DNA of 64,000 nt from Pseudophaeobacter sp. EL27. GTDB lineage: Bacteria > Pseudomonadota > Alphaproteobacteria > Rhodobacterales > Rhodobacteraceae. Positions within the stretch are counted from its first letter, which is position 1; each line of letters starts with the position of its first letter. The translations under genes were made by a program, and so were the position numbers. Location of the stretch: NCBI RefSeq assembly GCF_900313025.1, contig NZ_OMPQ01000015.1:71775-135774 (forward strand). Direction: 5' to 3'. Positions 61,733-64,000 of the stretch are shown here, one piece after another. The notes under the pieces were generated by a model. That model was given only the letters and a program-made list of their open reading frames with translations. It searched no databases and was not told where the DNA came from.

Positions 61733-63333
61733 TTGCCATCCAAGCAAACGTCCGACCAGTTTGAACACGGATCGGAGGCTGAGTTGGACGGGAGTGGCGA
61801 GGTAAAAAAGTTTTGGGCGGCGCAGTATGTGCGCATGTCCACCGAGCACCAGCAGTACTCGACCCATAACCAATCCGATAAAATCCGCGAGTATGCCGAA
61901 AAGCGCAACATTGAGATCGTTAAAACCTATGCGGATGATGGCAAAAGCGGGCTTTCGATCGGCGGTTGGGTCTCCCTACAGCAGCTGATCGCGGATGTCG
62001 AAAACAGCGTGGCCGATTTAAATGTCATTCTGGTTTATGACGTTGGTCGCTGGGGCCGGTTCCAGGACGCGGACGAGAGCGCCTATTACGAATACATCTG
62101 CAAGCGCGCGGGGATCAACGTCGCCTTTTGCGCTGAGCAATTCGAATACGCTGGCTCGCCCGTCTCGACCATCGTCAAGGGCGTCAAACGCGCCATGGCC
62201 GGGAATGCAGCCGCGAACTTTCGGTAAAGCTCTTCGCTGGCCAGTGCCGCTTGATTGCGTTGGGCGTCCGCCAGGGCGGCGCGGCAGGCTTTGGTCTGCG
62301 CCGGGTGCTGGTAGATGAGCGCGGCAACACAAAAGCCGAGTTGAAACGCGGCGAGCACAAATCACTGCAGACCGACCGTGTCATCCTGATGCCCGGCCCC
62401 GACGAGGAAGTGGCCTGGGTCAACAAGATGTATCGCTGGCTGCTCGAGGAGGATCTGTCCTTCCGCGAGATCGCCGACCGCCTGAATGAAGAAGGTGTCA
62501 CCACCGATTTGGACGGGACATGGAATTCCGGCACCGTACGGACGGTTCTGACCAATGAGAAGTACATTGGCAACAACGTTTACAACCGGTCCTCTTTCAA
62601 GCTGAAGAAGCTGCATGTGGAAAACCCGCCTGAGATGTGGGTGCGCAAGGAAGGTGCGTTCGAGGGGATCGTGCCGCTCGAGTTTTTCCTGGCCGCGCAG
62701 GAGATCATCACGGCGCGGTCCGCCCGCCTGTCTGACGAAGAACTGCTGGATCACCTAAAACGGCTTTACGCCGATGTGGGCCAGCTTTCTGGGGTGCTGA
62801 TCGATCAGACGTCCGACATGCCCTCATCATCGGCTTATCGAAACCGGTTCGGGTCGCTGGCGCGGGCCTATGAGATGATTGGCTATCGCTCGGACCGCGA
62901 TCAGGAACGCATTGCGCTCAACAAGCGTCTGCGCGCCATGCACCCGGAAATCATCGCCCGCACTGAGGCCGCGATTGCAGATGTGGGTGGCACGGTCGCG
63001 CGCGATCCCAAGACCGACCTGCTGACCATAAGTGACGAGTTGGTCGTGAGCCTAGTGCTGGCGCGTTGCCAGCCAATGGCGGACGGGCGGCTGCCTTGGC
63101 GCATTCGCTTTGATCCAATGCGCTATCAGGCGGACGTCACGCTGGCCGTACGTCTCGATCCAGAAAACCACGACGAGCTCGATTACTACCTGCTGCCCTG
63201 GCTCGACCTGCCCCGGCAAGAAATCAGGCTGTGCAATCGCTCCAGCATCGCCTTTGAGGCCTTCCGGTTTGAAGATCTGGACTTTTTCTACGGCATGGCC
63301 GCGCGCGTTCGCATTCGCCGGAAATGGGGGTGA
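61733..63333 (+). pseudogene. Large serine recombinase, split by a single-base frameshift
   Basis: The first frame encodes the resolvase catalytic domain: AAQYVRMSTEHQQYSTHNQS with Ser nucleophile, YDVGRWGRFQDADESAYY. It ends at a stop at 62225-62227. One base missing in the GGG tract near 62201-62204 restores AGECSRELSVKLFAGQCRLI and the frame of the second part, which carries the Recombinase domain (LNEEGVTTDLDGTWNSGTVR, LTNEKYIGNNVYNRSSFKLK) and a C-terminal coil. Together they would make about 530 residues. The start at TTG is uncertain. It sits next to a ParB/RepB-like gene, a pairing seen in other Alphaproteobacteria. Confidence 0.8.
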
Positions 63334-63402
63334 CGCAGGGAGTTTAAGAAACAAACGCAAGTACAAAATATGAACAATCCAATCAAACACGGGAGCCCCC
63401 CA

Positions 63403-64000
63403 ATGATGACTGACACACCCGAGAGCGTCACGCTCGTCCCCATCGACCGGATCGAAATCCTGAACTCGCGAGACCGCAACATGAAGATCTTTGAGGAGAT
63501 CGTCGAAAACATCCGCACCATTGGCCTGAAAAAGCCGATCACCGTGACCGAACGCGAAGGTGCCGATGGGACAACCGCCTATTTGCTGGTCTGCGGCGAA
63601 GGCCGCCTCAATGCCTTTCGCCTGCTTGGCGAGAGCCACATCCCGGCGCTGGTGGTCAATGTGACCGACGAAGACGCCTTCATCATGTCGCTGGCTGAGA
63701 ACATTGCCCGCAAAGGGCACCGACCGCTGGAAATCCTCGCCGACATTGAACTGTTGCTGGCGCGCGAATACAGCATTGACGACATTATTCAGCGCACTGG
63801 GCTGTCCGAGAAATACGTGCGCGACATCGTCTTCCTGCTGGAAAAGGGAGAGGAGCGCCTGATTGAGGCGGTCCAAAACGGGACAATCCCGCTGACGACA
63901 GCCCTCGAGATCGCCCGCGCCAAACATGACGACGAAAGCCTCGGCGACATGCTGGAAGAAGCCTATAAAACCGGCCAGCTCAAAGGCCACCAGATCACCG
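63403..64000 (+). CDS. ParB/RepB-like partition-type protein, partial at window end
   Basis: Open frame from ATG to the window edge, at least 199 codons. GGGAG lies 7 bases before this ATG; another in-frame ATG at 63370 is 11 codons earlier. The ParB N-terminal nuclease-like region has VPIDRIEILNSRDRNMKIFE, LLVCGEGRLNAFRLLGESHI and the LAENIAR segment (MSLAENIARKGHRPLEILAD), followed by an HTH (LAREYSIDDIIQRTGLSEKY). This is the RepB/ParB organisation. It begins 70 bases after the recombinase and probably shares its transcript. Confidence 0.8.
   Translation, partial: MMTDTPESVTLVPIDRIEILNSRDRNMKIFEEIVENIRTIGLKKPITVTEREGADGTTAYLLVCGEGRLNAFRLLGESHIPALVVNVTDEDAFIMSLAENIARKGHRPLEILADIELLLAREYSIDDIIQRTGLSEKYVRDIVFLLEKGEERLIEAVQNGTIPLTTALEIARAKHDDESLGDMLEEAYKTGQLKGHQIT

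Overview
The window looks like chromosomal DNA of a Roseobacter-group member of the Rhodobacterales (Alphaproteobacteria). The reasons are gene-transfer-agent (GTA) genes of the Rhodobacter capsulatus type, the mltG-fabF-(hisA-like)-acpP-fabG-fabD order, an aroB-aroK-xerD neighbourhood, a Porin_4-type porin, an RTX/Hint secreted protein and an exact CtrA-type site. The species cannot be fixed from sequence alone. No rRNA, tRNA or CRISPR array was found.

Layout. 1-5.2 kb (minus strand) is a decayed GTA structural cluster: gp1, terminase, portal, capsid, gp6, gp7, gp8 and gp15 remnants are recognisable, but at least three internal deletions and two frameshifts have removed portal/protease/capsid sequence, everything between gp8 and gp15, and part of the terminase nuclease. 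5.5-11.6 kb (minus) is the fatty-acid synthesis locus with mltG and an unusual HisA paralogue. 11.8-15.3 kb holds a cytochrome b561-YceI fusion, a LysE exporter, a stand-alone YceI and a small membrane protein with a CtrA site upstream. 15.7-20.1 kb (plus) has rpsF-rpsR-rplI, two lipoproteins and a CpdB-type nucleotidase. 20.2-25.4 kb (minus) has a chemoreceptor with a duplicated sensor region, trigger factor and a porin. 25.8-27.1 kb is a compact orphan lysis cassette (holin-endolysin fusion plus overlapping spanins). 27.3-40.5 kb carries a hybrid histidine kinase, aroK-aroB, a small membrane peptide/secreted protein/xerD operon, a CorC-type protein, an MFS-type carrier, a DMGDH-like oxidoreductase and a MobA-like nucleotidyltransferase. 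40.6-43.9 kb is one large RTX/Hint protein, followed by about 1.2 kb with no convincing gene.

45.0-59.5 kb (all minus) is a catabolic block: FAD monooxygenase; HpaB-type hydroxylase, RidA, DUF1028, aldehyde dehydrogenase and LysR regulator; TMADH-like demethylase and M20 deacetylase; and a polyamine-type ABC importer. Each of the four putative transcription units is preceded, 80-126 bp before its first start codon, by a related palindrome of the form TTAGCC-N3-GGCTAA. I infer that the LysR protein controls an uptake-and-oxidation regulon for an amine or N-methylated compound.

59.5-64 kb is accessory DNA: a DUF433/DUF5615 pair whose PIN-like partner carries a nonsense codon, an orphan NusG/RfaH-type paralogue, a frameshifted large serine recombinase and the start of a ParB/RepB-like gene cut by the window end.
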